64,000 bases of DNA, taken from positions 113,946-177,945 of the forward strand of contig NZ_SMKO01000002.1 of assembly GCF_004348685.1 (NCBI RefSeq). Direction: 5' to 3'. This document shows, piece by piece, positions 43,136 to 52,209 of this stretch. The stretch comes from Nonomuraea deserti. GTDB taxonomy: Bacteria > Actinomycetota > Actinomycetes > Streptosporangiales > Streptosporangiaceae. Position 1 is the stretch's first letter. Each line of letters opens with the position of its first letter. The translations under genes were made by a program, and so were the position numbers. The notes under the pieces were generated by a model. It saw nothing but the letters and a program-made list of their open reading frames with translations. It had not been told where the DNA came from and made no database searches.

Positions 43136-45229
43136 TCAACAGGTTTCCATCGCGGGTACCTTCAGCTCCATTTCGAAATCGACCCTACCGAACCGGCTGG
43201 TCAGAAGCCGCTTGACGACACCCCTGGCGTAGAGGTCGGCGATGACGGCCTTGACCGCCTTGCAGGTCTTCACGTCGCCGTTCCTGATGCCGACGGCGTA
43301 ACGCTCGTTGTTGAGCTTGGCGCCGAGGATCTTGTAGCGCATGCTCTCGCGCTGGGCGAAACCGGCCAGGACCACGTCCTCTCCCGGCACCGCGGCGACC
43401 TTGCCGCTTCTGAGCAGGTCCATGCAGGCGGCGTAGTCGCTGGCCGGCACCGGCTCGACCGTCACCTTCTCCTGCACCTCGCCGAGTGACGAGCTGCTCG
43501 CGGCGCAGACCTTCTCGCCCTTCAGGTCGGCGATCGTGTCGAAACCGCTGTCCGCGCGCACCAGCAGGTCGCGGTGCGCCAGGTAGTAGGGGCCGGCGAA
43601 CTGCGTCCTGCCCTTGTCGATGGAGTACGCGGCGACGACGAGGTCGACCTGGCCCTTCTCCAGCGCTTCTGCCCTGTCGGCCCTGCTGACCTGGACGAAC
43701 TTCGTCTCCTTCGCGCCGAGCTCCGCGGCGACCTCTCTGGCGATGTCGACGTCGAAGCCGTCGAAGCCGTCGCCGTTCCGCAGGCCGACGCCGGGCAGGT
43801 CGCCCCGCACGCCGATCACGATCCGCCCGGTGCCGGCCACCTTGTCCACCACGGTCAGGCGGGAGGAGTCGACCGAAGGCTCCGGCATGCCGCCGAACGG
43901 CAGTTGCAGCCAGCCGTTCATCATCGCCGCCACCGCGGCGGCCGCGACGAGGACGAGCACGATAGCCGCCGCCGCCCAGGCCTTCGCCCGCCCGCGCCGA
44001 CCGGGAGCGGCGGACTCCTCAGCCGGGTACGGGGGCCCGCCGCCCTCAGGCGGCCCCGCCTCGCCGGGCGGCGGCCCGGACTCGCCCGGGGGCACCGTCT
44101 GCTGCCCCGCCCTTTGATGGCCCGTCGCGGGGCTCTGTCCCGTCGTGGAGTGACCGGCCCCCGTCCCTGGCTCTGCTCCCGTCCCTGTCCCTGTCCCCGT
44201 CACGGCGTGGCCCGTCGCGGACCAACCCGTCCCGGCCTGCCGGCCCGCCGCGGCATGGTGGCCCGTCCCGTCGGACGGCCCCTGGTGGGTCGGCACGGCG
44301 GAGGCCCGCCGGCTGGGGTGGTCGGTGATCGACCCTGCGGACACCCGGATGAAGGGCGTCGTGTCGTCGCCCGCCAGCTGCACGCCCTTGGTGAGCACGG
44401 CCGTGGACGCCCCCGCCGTGGACGACTGCCCGAGCAGCCGCAGCAGGATCTGGTCGGCCGAGGGCCGCTCGGCCGGCGACTTGGCCAGCGCCGAGCTCAC
44501 CACGCTGCGCAGCGGCTCCGGCATCATGTCGACGTCGACCTCGTGGTTGAGGATGCGGTTGAGCACCACCGCGATCGACTTGCCCTCGAAGACGGTCTCT
44601 CCCGTCGCCGCGAAGGCGATGGTCGCCCCCCACGAGAACACGTCGGTGTAGGGGCCGATGTCGTCGCCCGCGATCTGCTCGGGCGCCATGTAGGCGGGCG
44701 TGCCGATGGCCCGGCTGGTGATCGTGCCGGTGGAGTCGATGATGCGGGCGATGCCGAAGTCGACCACGCGCGGCCCGTCGGCGGCGATCAGCACGTTGTC
44801 GGGCTTGAAGTCGCGGTGGATGATCGAGGCGTGGTGGATGGCGGTGAGCGCGGTGGCGGTGCCGATGGCGAGGCGGTCGAGCGCCGTGCCGGTGAGCGGC
44901 CCGTCGGCGTCGACGAGGTCCCGCAGCGCCCTGCCGTCGATGTACTCGCTGGCGATGTACGGGGTGTCACCGTCGAGGTCGGCCTCGATCACCCGGGCCG
45001 TGCAGAACGACGCCACCCGCTGCGCGGCCTTCAGCTCCCTGGCGAACCGCGACCGTGCGATGGTGTCGCCGCTGAACTTCACGTGCAGCAGCTTGATGGC
45101 CGCACGCTCCCCCTCGTCGTTGACGCCGAGGTAGACGATGCCCTGACCGCCTTCTCCGATCCGTCCGGACAGCCGGAACGACCCCAGGTGGTCGGGATCG
45201 CCGGCCACCAACGGCGCGATTCGCGGCAT
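43136..45229 (-). CDS. Receptor Ser/Thr kinase fused to an extracellular solute-binding domain
   Basis: A 697 aa single-pass receptor. Cytoplasmic kinase (about 15-270): glycine loop GEGGQG, Lys46 in AAIKLL, HRDFKPDN with Asp140 and Asn145, DFG at 157-159, and APE as MAPEQ. A low-complexity Gly/Thr/Pro juxtamembrane linker (about 270-415) leads to one membrane helix (about 418-438). The extracellular part (about 465-697) is a type-2 periplasmic binding protein of the amino-acid (GlnH/SBP_bac_3) class: VGLRNGDGFDGFDVDIAREVA, RAEALEKGQVDLVVAAYSI and FAGPYYL. It likely senses an amino acid and signals by phosphorylation, a fused analogue of mycobacterial GlnH/GlnX/PknG signalling (inference). 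Confidence 0.9.
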   Translation of the reverse strand: MPRIAPLVAGDPDHLGSFRLSGRIGEGGQGIVYLGVNDEGERAAIKLLHVKFSGDTIARSRFARELKAAQRVASFCTARVIEADLDGDTPYIASEYIDGRALRDLVDADGPLTGTALDRLAIGTATALTAIHHASIIHRDFKPDNVLIAADGPRVVDFGIARIIDSTGTITSRAIGTPAYMAPEQIAGDDIGPYTDVFSWGATIAFAATGETVFEGKSIAVVLNRILNHEVDVDMMPEPLRSVVSSALAKSPAERPSADQILLRLLGQSSTAGASTAVLTKGVQLAGDDTTPFIRVSAGSITDHPSRRASAVPTHQGPSDGTGHHAAAGRQAGTGWSATGHAVTGTGTGTGAEPGTGAGHSTTGQSPATGHQRAGQQTVPPGESGPPPGEAGPPEGGGPPYPAEESAAPGRRGRAKAWAAAAIVLVLVAAAAVAAMMNGWLQLPFGGMPEPSVDSSRLTVVDKVAGTGRIVIGVRGDLPGVGLRNGDGFDGFDVDIAREVAAELGAKETKFVQVSRADRAEALEKGQVDLVVAAYSIDKGRTQFAGPYYLAHRDLLVRADSGFDTIADLKGEKVCAASSSSLGEVQEKVTVEPVPASDYAACMDLLRSGKVAAVPGEDVVLAGFAQRESMRYKILGAKLNNERYAVGIRNGDVKTCKAVKAVIADLYARGVVKRLLTSRFGRVDFEMELKVPAMETC

Positions 45230-45385
45230 TCGTCATCCCCACGTGTGCTTAACCCCAACGACGCAAACTTTACGACGCCCAGCCACTTCCCAGGGATTTG
45301 TTAAGCCTTCGAGACCTTGGGGTTTGCCGGCGTGGCCATGGGCACGGTCGAATGTGCAGCAGACGATCACCAGGAGCCGCTGATC

Positions 45386-46516
45386 ATGGACCGTCCCTAC
45401 GACATCGTACTTTTCGGTGCGAGCGGATTCACCGGCGCCCTCACCGCCGCCTACCTCGCCCGCGCCGCCGGCCCCGGCACGCGGTGGGCGCTGGCCGGGC
45501 GCGACCGGGCCAAGCTGGAGCGACTCGGGCTCGACGTACCCATCCTGCTCGCCGACGCCACGGACGCCGGCTCGCTGGCCGAGCTGGCCCGCCGGACGCG
45601 CGTCCTGGCCACCACGGTCGGCCCCTACATCACGTACGGCGAGCCGCTCGTCGCCGCGTGCGCCGACGCCGGCACCCACTACCTCGACCTCACGGGCGAG
45701 CCGGAGTTCGTGGACCGGGTCTACGTCCGCCACCACGACCGGGCCGTCAGCAGCGGAGCCAAGATCGTGCACGCCTGCGGCTTCGACTCGATCGTTTTCG
45801 ACCTCGGCACCCTCTACACCGTCTCCCAGCTGCCCAAGGACGTCCCGCTGACGGTCAGCGCCTTCCTGCGGGCCAACGCGCGCTTCTCCGGCGGCACGCT
45901 GACCAGCGCGATCTCCATAGTCGGGCGCGCCAGGCAGGCGGCCGAGGCCGCCGCCCGGCGCCGCTCCGCCGAGATCGGACCCCTCGACCGCAGGGTGAGC
46001 GCCCGGGCGGGCGGCCTGCGTTACGTGGGCGGCTGGGCGCTCCCGATGCCCACCGTCGACCCGCGCATCGTCGGCCGCTCGGCCCGCCTCCTCGACCGCT
46101 ACGGCCCCGACTTCGCCTACCGCCAGCACATCGCCGTCAAGACACTCCCCGCCGCGCTGGCGGTCGTGGCGGGCGCGGGGGCGTTCGCGACGCTCTCCCA
46201 GTTCCCCGCCGTACGCGGCTGGCTCCAGAGCAGGGTGAAACCCGGCGGGGGCCCGTCGCCCGAGCAGCGCGCGAAGAGCTGGTTCAAGGTCACGTTCCTG
46301 GGCGAGGGCGGCGGCGAGCGGGTCGTCACGGAGGTCGCGGGCGGCGACCCCGGCTACGACGAGACCGCCAAGATGCTCGCCGAGTCGGCGCTCTGCCTGG
46401 CCTTCGACGACGTGCCCGACCTCGCCGGCCAGCTCACGACCGCCTCGGCCATGGGCCGGCCGCTCATCGACCGGCTGCGGGCGGCCGGCATCACCTTCAC
46501 CACACGATCGGGCTGA
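45386..46516 (+). CDS. Saccharopine dehydrogenase-like / trans-acting enoyl reductase family protein
   Basis: A 376 aa Rossmann-fold protein of the family that includes mycobacterial Rv2449c and the trans-acting enoyl reductase Rv2953. DIVLFGASGFTGALTAAYL (about 6-24) is the nucleotide-binding start; TTVGPYITYGEPLV, HYLDLTGEPEF and HACGFDSIVFDLG follow in the family order. No polyketide synthase is adjacent, so lipid modification is only a possibility. CAGGAG precedes the ATG. It is divergent from the receptor kinase gene (156 bp apart). Confidence 0.85.
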   Translation: MDRPYDIVLFGASGFTGALTAAYLARAAGPGTRWALAGRDRAKLERLGLDVPILLADATDAGSLAELARRTRVLATTVGPYITYGEPLVAACADAGTHYLDLTGEPEFVDRVYVRHHDRAVSSGAKIVHACGFDSIVFDLGTLYTVSQLPKDVPLTVSAFLRANARFSGGTLTSAISIVGRARQAAEAAARRRSAEIGPLDRRVSARAGGLRYVGGWALPMPTVDPRIVGRSARLLDRYGPDFAYRQHIAVKTLPAALAVVAGAGAFATLSQFPAVRGWLQSRVKPGGGPSPEQRAKSWFKVTFLGEGGGERVVTEVAGGDPGYDETAKMLAESALCLAFDDVPDLAGQLTTASAMGRPLIDRLRAAGITFTTRSG

Positions 46517-46558
46517 CGCGGCCCTGGACGAGCGTGCGCGCGTGCTTGCGGCGGTTAT

Positions 46559-46579
46559 GGCCGGGCTCCGCCCCCGGCC
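46559..46579. terminator. Hairpin between convergent genes
   Basis: GGCCGGG (46559-46565) pairs with CCCGGCC (46573-46579) around a 7 nt loop, immediately before the stop of the deacetylase gene. Confidence 0.6.
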
Positions 46580-47608
46580 CTAGTAGGGCAGGCTCCACGT
46601 GAGGAACGACTTCCGCAGGTACGGCGCCTTGTACTTCGGGTACGCGACCGTCCGCGGGTCCCCGTCCGAGGTGTAGCGCATGTCCGGGTTGTGCTTGAGC
46701 CAGTCGAGCCACGCGTGCGAGCAGAACTGCTTGCAGTCGCCCTTCTTCTCCATGACCTTGATCCGCGGGATGCCGGCCGGGTCGAACGACTTGCTGAACG
46801 GGGCCGCGGCGGGCGTGTAGCCGGCCAGGAACGCCCCCTGGTGCTTGAAGTGCTTGCCCCGCATGGCCCACTGCTTCTTGCGCGGCTGGTTGCCGTAGGG
46901 CAGGGAGATCGTGGTCGGCTTGACCGAGGACAGCGTGCCGACCTGCTTGGCGATCGAGCCGATCTGCTCCTCGACCTTCTCGTGCGAGAGCCCGCGCAGG
47001 TTGAGGTGGTCGCGGGTGTGGTTGCCGATCTCGAACCCGTTGTTCTTCAGCCAGAGCAGCATCTGCGCCTGCTCCTCGGGGGTGCTCTTGCCGAACATGT
47101 CGCGCGTCACGTAGAAGGTGGCGACCGGGCGGAAGCCCGGGTTCTTGTCGGCCACGTCGAGCAGGATCTCGACGGCCGTGTCCTTCTGCGGCACGCCCAT
47201 CTGGTTCAGGGTCAGCTGCGACGGCGAGGAGTCGTCGAAGGTCAGGACCACGGGATGTTTGCCGGCCGGGATGTCGATCCTGCCGGACACCATCTCGGCG
47301 GCCGTGATCGGCACGTACCCCTCCTTGACGAGCCGCTCCAGGTCCGCGCGGAACTGCTGCGGCGTCCGGTCGTCCGTCGTGGTCGGCTTGGGGATGACCC
47401 GGTGGAACATCAGCACCGGGATCTGCCCCAGTTCGTTCGCCTTCACGGCGGCCGCGGCCTTGGCCTTGGCCGCCTTGCTGACCTTGACCTTGGTGGCGGC
47501 GTCGGCCTTGCTGTCCGCCAGCTTGGCGGTGTCGGGCGGCGAGTCACAGCCGGACACCATCGCGACGGCGGCGATCAATCCCAGCCCGCCCAGAATTCCC
47601 AGTCGCAT
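46580..47608 (-). CDS. Polysaccharide deacetylase (NodB) lipoprotein
   Basis: Extracytoplasmic deacetylase of 342 aa, carbohydrate esterase 4 fold. The signal peptide ends in MVSGC with lipid-anchored Cys21; a Lys/Ala-rich, charged linker (about 25-65) precedes the catalytic domain. PVLMFHRV opens it; LTFDD holds the catalytic base and metal Asp; NHTRDH is the H-x3-H metal motif; ISLPYGNQ is motif 3. It would deacetylate GlcNAc or MurNAc units in the wall. The ATG at 47608 follows a GGGGGG stretch; a GTG six codons earlier is possible. Confidence 0.9.
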   Translation of the reverse strand: MRLGILGGLGLIAAVAMVSGCDSPPDTAKLADSKADAATKVKVSKAAKAKAAAAVKANELGQIPVLMFHRVIPKPTTTDDRTPQQFRADLERLVKEGYVPITAAEMVSGRIDIPAGKHPVVLTFDDSSPSQLTLNQMGVPQKDTAVEILLDVADKNPGFRPVATFYVTRDMFGKSTPEEQAQMLLWLKNNGFEIGNHTRDHLNLRGLSHEKVEEQIGSIAKQVGTLSSVKPTTISLPYGNQPRKKQWAMRGKHFKHQGAFLAGYTPAAAPFSKSFDPAGIPRIKVMEKKGDCKQFCSHAWLDWLKHNPDMRYTSDGDPRTVAYPKYKAPYLRKSFLTWSLPY

Positions 47609-47843
47609 CCGAACCCCCCGAGACACGAACGACCGTTACGGTAGGTAGCGGTATGCGCACCTACAGGGAGGCTCATACCCAGGTGATCAAATACGCCACG
47701 CGTACGCACCGTCAAGAGATGGTCTGGAGATCTCGGAGAAACGTGCAAGCGGCCCGCATGACCGCAGGTAGGGGTTGTCTTGCGGCACCTGCGCCGCCGT
47801 CGCCGCGGGCGGACGGCTTCGTGCGCCCGCCCGCAGGCGTGCT

Positions 47844-48240
47844 TCAGCCCAGGATGCGCGGGTTGACGGCCTTGGCCATGACCCGGTATCCGGCATCCCC
47901 GGGGTGCAGTTTGTCGCCGCTGTCGTAGGCCGGGTTGATCTGGTCCGAGTCCGCCGGGTCGGCCATGATCTTGTCGAAGTCGACGACCGCGCCGTAGGCA
48001 CCGGAGGTGCGGATCCAGTCGTTGAGAGCGTCGCGGACGCGTTCGCCGCGGGCCCTGAAGTACTGCGAACCCCTGTACGGCAGGAGCGTCGCGCCGGCCA
48101 CCTTGACGCCCCTGGCGCGGGCACGCTTGATCAGCGCCCGGTGTCCCTCGATGAGTTGCGCGGCGGTGACCTGCGTCTGCGGAACGGCCGTCGGTGAGCA
48201 CGCGGTTGCCCCCGATTCCCTGGTTCAGCACCGGCCGCTT
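47844..48240 (-). pseudogene. SGNH/GDSL hydrolase remnant (5' truncated, internal deletion and frame break)
   Basis: Two in-order pieces of an actinobacterial SGNH hydrolase are visible on the minus strand. The first (about 48240-48187) reads LNQGIGGNRVLTDG, the block after the catalytic Ser region. One extra base at 48186 shifts the frame, and the second (48185-47844) reads QVTAAQLIEGHRALIKRA, through ATLLPYRGSQYF, RDALNDWIRTSG and the catalytic YDSGDKLHPGDAGYRVMA with Asp and His. The N-terminal GDS block is missing, and the segment normally lying between the two pieces (with the G-x-N-D motif) is deleted. The truncated 5' end abuts the MarR terminator. No functional enzyme is expected. Confidence 0.8.
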
Positions 48241-48252
48241 CAGGTGCTCGTG

Positions 48253-48280
48253 CCGCCTCCCCGTCCCGCCGGGGAGGCGG
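48253..48280 (-). terminator. Hairpin after the MarR gene
   Basis: CCGCCTCCCC (48253-48262) pairs perfectly with GGGGAGGCGG (48271-48280) around an 8 nt loop, 4 bp beyond the MarR stop codon on the minus strand. Confidence 0.7.
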
Positions 48281-48284
48281 GAAG

Positions 48285-48734
48285 TCACGCGGAGGCAGCC
48301 ACGTCGTGGAGCGCGGTGACCAAGGGAGCGAGCTCGGGGAGTTGGCCGGCCCGGGCGAGGGTGGCGGCGAGGGTTTCGTCGTGAACGGGGCGGGCCTGGA
48401 GGAGCAGGGTCCAGCCCTGGTCGGTGAGCTCGGTGTAGATGCCGCGCCGGTCGTCCTGGCACAGGACGCGCGTCAGCAGCCCGCGCTCCTCCAGGCGGGT
48501 GACGAGGCGGGTGGTGGCGCTGCTCGACAGGGCGGCGGCGCGGGCGAGTTGCCGCATGCGCATGTGCCAGCCGTCCTGGCGGGACAGCGCGTCGAGGACG
48601 GTGTACTCCACCACGGAGAGCCGGAGGCGGGACTGAAGAGCCTTCTCCAGAGCGGTGTCGATCATGCCGTGGAGCGCCGCCAGGGTGCGCCAGCCCCGAG
48701 CGCGGATCTGCACGGCGTCGTCGGAGATGCCCAC
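48285..48734 (-). CDS. MarR family regulator of the divergent efflux gene
   Basis: A 149 aa winged-helix regulator. LRLSVVEYTVLDALSRQDG is the alpha2 region; MRMRQLARAAALSSSATTRLVTRLEERGLL is the HTH (about 58-88); CQDDRRGIYTELTDQG is the wing. The GTG at 48734 has GGAGG 7 nt upstream. It is divergent from an MFS exporter with 121 bp between them, the standard arrangement for a MarR repressor that responds to the exporter's substrate. Confidence 0.88.
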   Translation of the reverse strand: MGISDDAVQIRARGWRTLAALHGMIDTALEKALQSRLRLSVVEYTVLDALSRQDGWHMRMRQLARAAALSSSATTRLVTRLEERGLLTRVLCQDDRRGIYTELTDQGWTLLLQARPVHDETLAATLARAGQLPELAPLVTALHDVAASA

Positions 48735-48805
48735 GATCCATCCTCCTACCAAGATTGCCCGCTTTGAAATATACCGCGCCTGCAAGTATGTTGCTGCTCG
48801 CGCGG

Positions 48806-48842
48806 TTAGTTGCAGACGCGCTCTAATAGCCTGCACAACTAA
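48806..48842. promoter_or_regulatory. Candidate MarR operator in the MarR/MFS divergent region
   Basis: TTAGTTG (48806-48812) is mirrored by CAACTAA (48836-48842) around a possible -10 (TAATAG, 48824-48829). A further GCAA-GTATG-TTGC dyad lies at about 48782-48794. The arms are far apart for one dimer, so two dimers or a different site are possible. Confidence 0.45.
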
Positions 48843-48855
48843 GGATGGATGAGTC

Positions 48856-50103
48856 ATGCCTCTCGGCCTGCTCGCTCTCGCTATCGGAGGCTTCGGGATC
48901 GGACTCACCGAGTTCGTGATCATGGGATTGCTGCCCAAGGTCGCGACGGACCTCGGGGTCACGGAACCGGTCGCCGGATGGCTCATCTCCGGCTACGCGC
49001 TCAGCGTCGCGGTCGGCGCCATCGGGCTCACCGCAGCCGTGACCAGGGTCGACCGCAAGCACGTGCTGCTCGGCCTGATGGTGATCTTCATAGCGGGCAA
49101 CATGATCTCCGCGCTCGCCCCCGGCTACGGTGCCATGCTCGCGGGACGGATCGTCGCCGCCCTGTCGCACGGCGCGTTCTTCGGGGTGGGCTCGGTCGTG
49201 GCCGCCGGACTGGTGGCACCCGACCGGCGCGCGGGCGCCATCGCGACGATGTTCGCCGGGCTGACCACGGCCAACGTGCTCGGGGTGCCGCTCGGCACCT
49301 TCGTCGGCCAGCAGTTCGGCTGGCGGACCACGTTCTGGATGATCACCCTTATCGGGGTGGCCGCGCTGGGCGGGGTGGCACTGCTGGTGCCCGGACGTAC
49401 GGCGGGCCGGCCCGTCGCGACACGCTCGGGTGGGTTGCGGACCGAGATCGCCGCGTTCGCGCACCCGCAGGTGTGGTTCTCGCTGCTCCTGACGATTCTC
49501 GGCTTCGGCGGGATGTTCGGCGCCTTCACCTACATCGCCTTCACCCTGACCGAGGTGAGCGGCTTCGCCACCACGACCGTTCCGTGGCTCCTCATCCTGT
49601 TCGGCGGCGGCCTGTTCGTGGGGAACCTGGCCGGCGGCAAGGCCGCCGACCGATGGACCATCGACGGTACTCTCGCGGTGGTGCTCACCGCACTCGCGGT
49701 CGTGCTCGCCGTGTTCGCGCTCACCGCGCGAAGCCAGGTGCTGACCCTCGTCTCGCTGCTGCTGATGGGGGCGTTCGGCTTCGCGACCGCGCCGGGCCTG
49801 CAGATGCGGATCATGCACTACGCGGGGCGCGCCGAAACGCTGGCCTCGGGCAGCAACATCGCGGCCTTCAACGTGGGAAACGCGCTCGGCGCCTGGCTGG
49901 GCGGGCTGACGATCGGCGCGGGCCTCGGCTTCACCTCGCCCATCTGGGCGGGCACGGGCCTGACGATCGGCGCGGTCGCCGTGCTGGCGGTCGCGGCGCG
50001 GCTCGCCGTACGGCCTGCTCAGCGGATCCCGGCGCGCGATGTCGCCGGCACCCTGCCCGACCGCGGCGGCCTCGCCGACCGCGCGCCCGGCACGTTGGGT
50101 TGA
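48856..50103 (+). CDS. MFS exporter (DHA1, AraJ/CmlR-like)
   Basis: A 415 aa carrier with 12 predicted helices. GIGLTEFVIMGLLP (about 13-26) is typical of the AraJ-like DHA1 branch, with the charged loops VDRKH and APDRRAGA, and motif C-like GVPLGTFVG in helix 5. These are usually drug or sugar-derivative exporters. ATG at 48856 with AAGGA about 10 nt upstream. It ends 1 bp before the stop of the convergent TetR gene. Regulation by the divergent MarR protein is likely. Confidence 0.88.
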   Translation: MPLGLLALAIGGFGIGLTEFVIMGLLPKVATDLGVTEPVAGWLISGYALSVAVGAIGLTAAVTRVDRKHVLLGLMVIFIAGNMISALAPGYGAMLAGRIVAALSHGAFFGVGSVVAAGLVAPDRRAGAIATMFAGLTTANVLGVPLGTFVGQQFGWRTTFWMITLIGVAALGGVALLVPGRTAGRPVATRSGGLRTEIAAFAHPQVWFSLLLTILGFGGMFGAFTYIAFTLTEVSGFATTTVPWLLILFGGGLFVGNLAGGKAADRWTIDGTLAVVLTALAVVLAVFALTARSQVLTLVSLLLMGAFGFATAPGLQMRIMHYAGRAETLASGSNIAAFNVGNALGAWLGGLTIGAGLGFTSPIWAGTGLTIGAVAVLAVAARLAVRPAQRIPARDVAGTLPDRGGLADRAPGTLG

Positions 50104-50736
50104 TCACCTGGTCCCCGCCGATCGCTGCGGGCGGTCGGCCACCCCGGCGCGCGCGACGGCCAGGGCCGCTGCCGCGGCGCGGTCGGCCGCGGCTTCGTCC
50201 AGCGGCTCTCCGGTGTTGAGGAGGGCGTAGTACAGCGGGGCGGAGACGTCGGCGATCACTCGGCGCGGGTCCGTCCCGGCGGGCAGTTCGCCTCGTTCGA
50301 TGCCGTCGACGACGCAGCCGGCCCACTGGTCGATGCGGACGGCGTAGAAGCGGCGCAGGGCGTGGGCGGCGTGCTCGTTGCACAGGGAGGCGGCGATCAA
50401 CGCCTTGAAGAGCCGTCCCTGGCGGGGATCGGTGAGGGTCTTGACGACCAGGTGGGCGTTCTCGCGCAGGTCGTCGTCGACGCTGCCGGTGCGGGCGCGG
50501 GGCAGGGACTGCTCGGCCATGTCGTCGAGAAGGTCGGCCACGAGCGCGCCGGGAGTACCCCAGCGCCGGTATACGGTGGTCTTGCCGACCCCCGCGCTGC
50601 GTGCGATCTCCGCGAGGTCGAGGGCGTCGAAGCCCTTCTCGACCAGCACGTCACCGGCTGCTCGAAGGGCGGCTTCGCGGACGCGAGCAGTGCGCCCACC
50701 GGGGCGGACGGTGCCGGGCTGCGGCGCGGTGACCAT
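50104..50736 (-). CDS. TetR family regulator
   Basis: A 210 aa TetR/AcrR protein. The HTH (about 20-66) reads AALRAAGDVLVEKGFDALDLAEIARSAG and VGKTTVYRRWGTPGAL; the C-terminal region matches the TetR_C_11-like ligand domain with RRVIADVSAPLYYALL. AAGGAG precedes the ATG. A dyad (50804-50825) upstream is a likely self-operator. Convergent with the MFS exporter, with stops adjacent; no other target is apparent. Confidence 0.9.
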   Translation of the reverse strand: MVTAPQPGTVRPGGRTARVREAALRAAGDVLVEKGFDALDLAEIARSAGVGKTTVYRRWGTPGALVADLLDDMAEQSLPRARTGSVDDDLRENAHLVVKTLTDPRQGRLFKALIAASLCNEHAAHALRRFYAVRIDQWAGCVVDGIERGELPAGTDPRRVIADVSAPLYYALLNTGEPLDEAAADRAAAAALAVARAGVADRPQRSAGTR

Positions 50737-50803
50737 GGCTGGCTCCTTGCGGCACTTGTCAGGACCGGAGTTCCCTTACGACGAGGCTGCTTGCCTCCCA
50801 TCG

Positions 50804-50825
50804 TAACGGGACTACAGATCCGTTA
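50804..50825. promoter_or_regulatory. Candidate TetR operator
   Basis: TAACGG (50804-50809) and CCGTTA (50820-50825) form a perfect dyad with a 10 bp spacer, about 70 bp upstream of the TetR start codon on the minus strand. Confidence 0.5.
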
Positions 50826-50892
50826 GATGCCGCGCCCTTCGCCGCCGTGTCCGCGCCCGATCCGGCGCCGTGACGGCCCACAGACATGCGAA

Positions 50893-50932
50893 ACGGCCCC
50901 TACCACGCAGCGAAACCACAGGTAGAGGCCGT
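50893..50932 (-). terminator. Terminator of icd
   Basis: ACGGCC-C-CTACC (50893-50904) pairs with GGTAG-A-GGCCGT (50921-50932) around a 16 nt loop. On the minus strand it begins 7 bp after the icd stop and is followed by TTTCG. Confidence 0.65.
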
Positions 50933-50938
50933 ATTCGA

Positions 50939-52156
50939 CTAGGCGGACATCTTCTTCTTGAGGTTCTCGTCCAGCGCCGCCAGGAAGTCCTGGGTGGTCA
51001 GCCACTGGGCGTCGCCGCCGACCAGCAGCGCGAGGTCCTTGGTCATCTGGCCGCCCTCGACGGTCTCGACGCAGACCTGCTCCAGCTTGTCGGCGAAGTC
51101 GATCACCGCGGGGGTGCCGTCGAGCTTGCCCCGGTGGGCCAGGCCGCGCGTCCACGCGAAGATCGAGGCGATCGGGTTGGTGGAGGTGGGCTTGCCCTGC
51201 TGGTGCTGGCGGTAGTGGCGGGTCACGGTGCCGTGCGCGGCCTCCGCCTCGACGGTGCGGCCGTCGGGGGTCATCAGCACCGAGGTCATCAGGCCGAGCG
51301 AGCCGAAGCCCTGCGCCACGGTGTCGGACTGCACGTCGCCGTCGTAGTTCTTCGCCGCCCAGACGTAGCCGCCCTCCCACTTCAGCGCCGCCGCGACCAT
51401 GTCGTCGATGAGGCGGTGCTCGTAGGTGAGGCCGGCCTTCTCGAAGTCGGCCTTGAACTCCGACTCGTAGACCTCGGCGAAGATGTCCTTGAAGCGGCCG
51501 TCGTACGCCTTGAGGATCGTGTTCTTCGTCGAGAGGTAGACCGGGTAGTTACGGGACAGGCCGTAGCGCATCGACGCGCGGGCGAAGTCGCGGATCGACT
51601 CGTCCAGGTTGTACATCGCCATCGCGATGCCGCTGCCGGGGAAGTCGTACACGTCGAGCTCGATCGGCTCGGAGCCGTCCTTCGGCGTGAACGTCAGGGT
51701 GAGCGTGCCCTCGCCGGGGACCTTCAGATCGGTGGCGCGATACTGGTCGCCGAAGGCGTGACGGCCGACGACGATCGGCTTGGTCCAGCCCGGGACGAGC
51801 CGCGGCACGTTGGACATGATGATCGGCTCGCGGAAGATGACGCCGCCGAGGATGTTGCGGATGGTCCCGTTGGGGGACTTCCACATCTTCTTGAGGCCGA
51901 ACTCCTCGACCCGCGCCTCGTCCGGGGTGATGGTGGCGCACTTCACGCCCACGCCGTGCTTCTTGATGGCGTTGGCGGCGTCGATGGTGACCTGGTCGTC
52001 CGTCGCGTCCCGATGCTCGATGCCGAGGTCGTAGTACTTCAGGTCGACATCGAGGTAGGGAAGGATCAACTGGTCCTTGATGAACTGCCAGATGATCCGG
52101 GTCATCTCGTCGCCGTCAAGCTCGACGACTGGACCCTCCACCTTGATCTTGGGCAT
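50939..52156 (-). CDS. icd: Isocitrate dehydrogenase (NADP, dimeric)
   Basis: Oxidative decarboxylation of isocitrate to 2-oxoglutarate in the TCA cycle; 405 aa, the eukaryote-like homodimeric type II form. [16 protein letters not shown] opens the protein; [14 protein letters not shown] binds isocitrate; [21 protein letters not shown], the Lys in [13 protein letters not shown] and the metal Asp in LIDDMVAA are present; [13 protein letters not shown] holds the NADP 2'-phosphate contacts. ATG at 52156. Downstream of the DUF3017 gene by 53 bp in the same direction. Confidence 0.96.
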   Translation of the reverse strand: MPKIKVEGPVVELDGDEMTRIIWQFIKDQLILPYLDVDLKYYDLGIEHRDATDDQVTIDAANAIKKHGVGVKCATITPDEARVEEFGLKKMWKSPNGTIRNILGGVIFREPIIMSNVPRLVPGWTKPIVVGRHAFGDQYRATDLKVPGEGTLTLTFTPKDGSEPIELDVYDFPGSGIAMAMYNLDESIRDFARASMRYGLSRNYPVYLSTKNTILKAYDGRFKDIFAEVYESEFKADFEKAGLTYEHRLIDDMVAAALKWEGGYVWAAKNYDGDVQSDTVAQGFGSLGLMTSVLMTPDGRTVEAEAAHGTVTRHYRQHQQGKPTSTNPIASIFAWTRGLAHRGKLDGTPAVIDFADKLEQVCVETVEGGQMTKDLALLVGGDAQWLTTQDFLAALDENLKKKMSA

Positions 52157-52209
52157 GCGAATGGTTCCCCTTCAATGAATTGATGCGTTGAGGCTATCGG
52201 ACCGTCAAG

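Noticed and set aside
47653..47928. A 91-codon plus-strand frame between the deacetylase and the SGNH remnant
   Set aside because: Poor codon bias, and it runs antisense into the remnant hydrolase.
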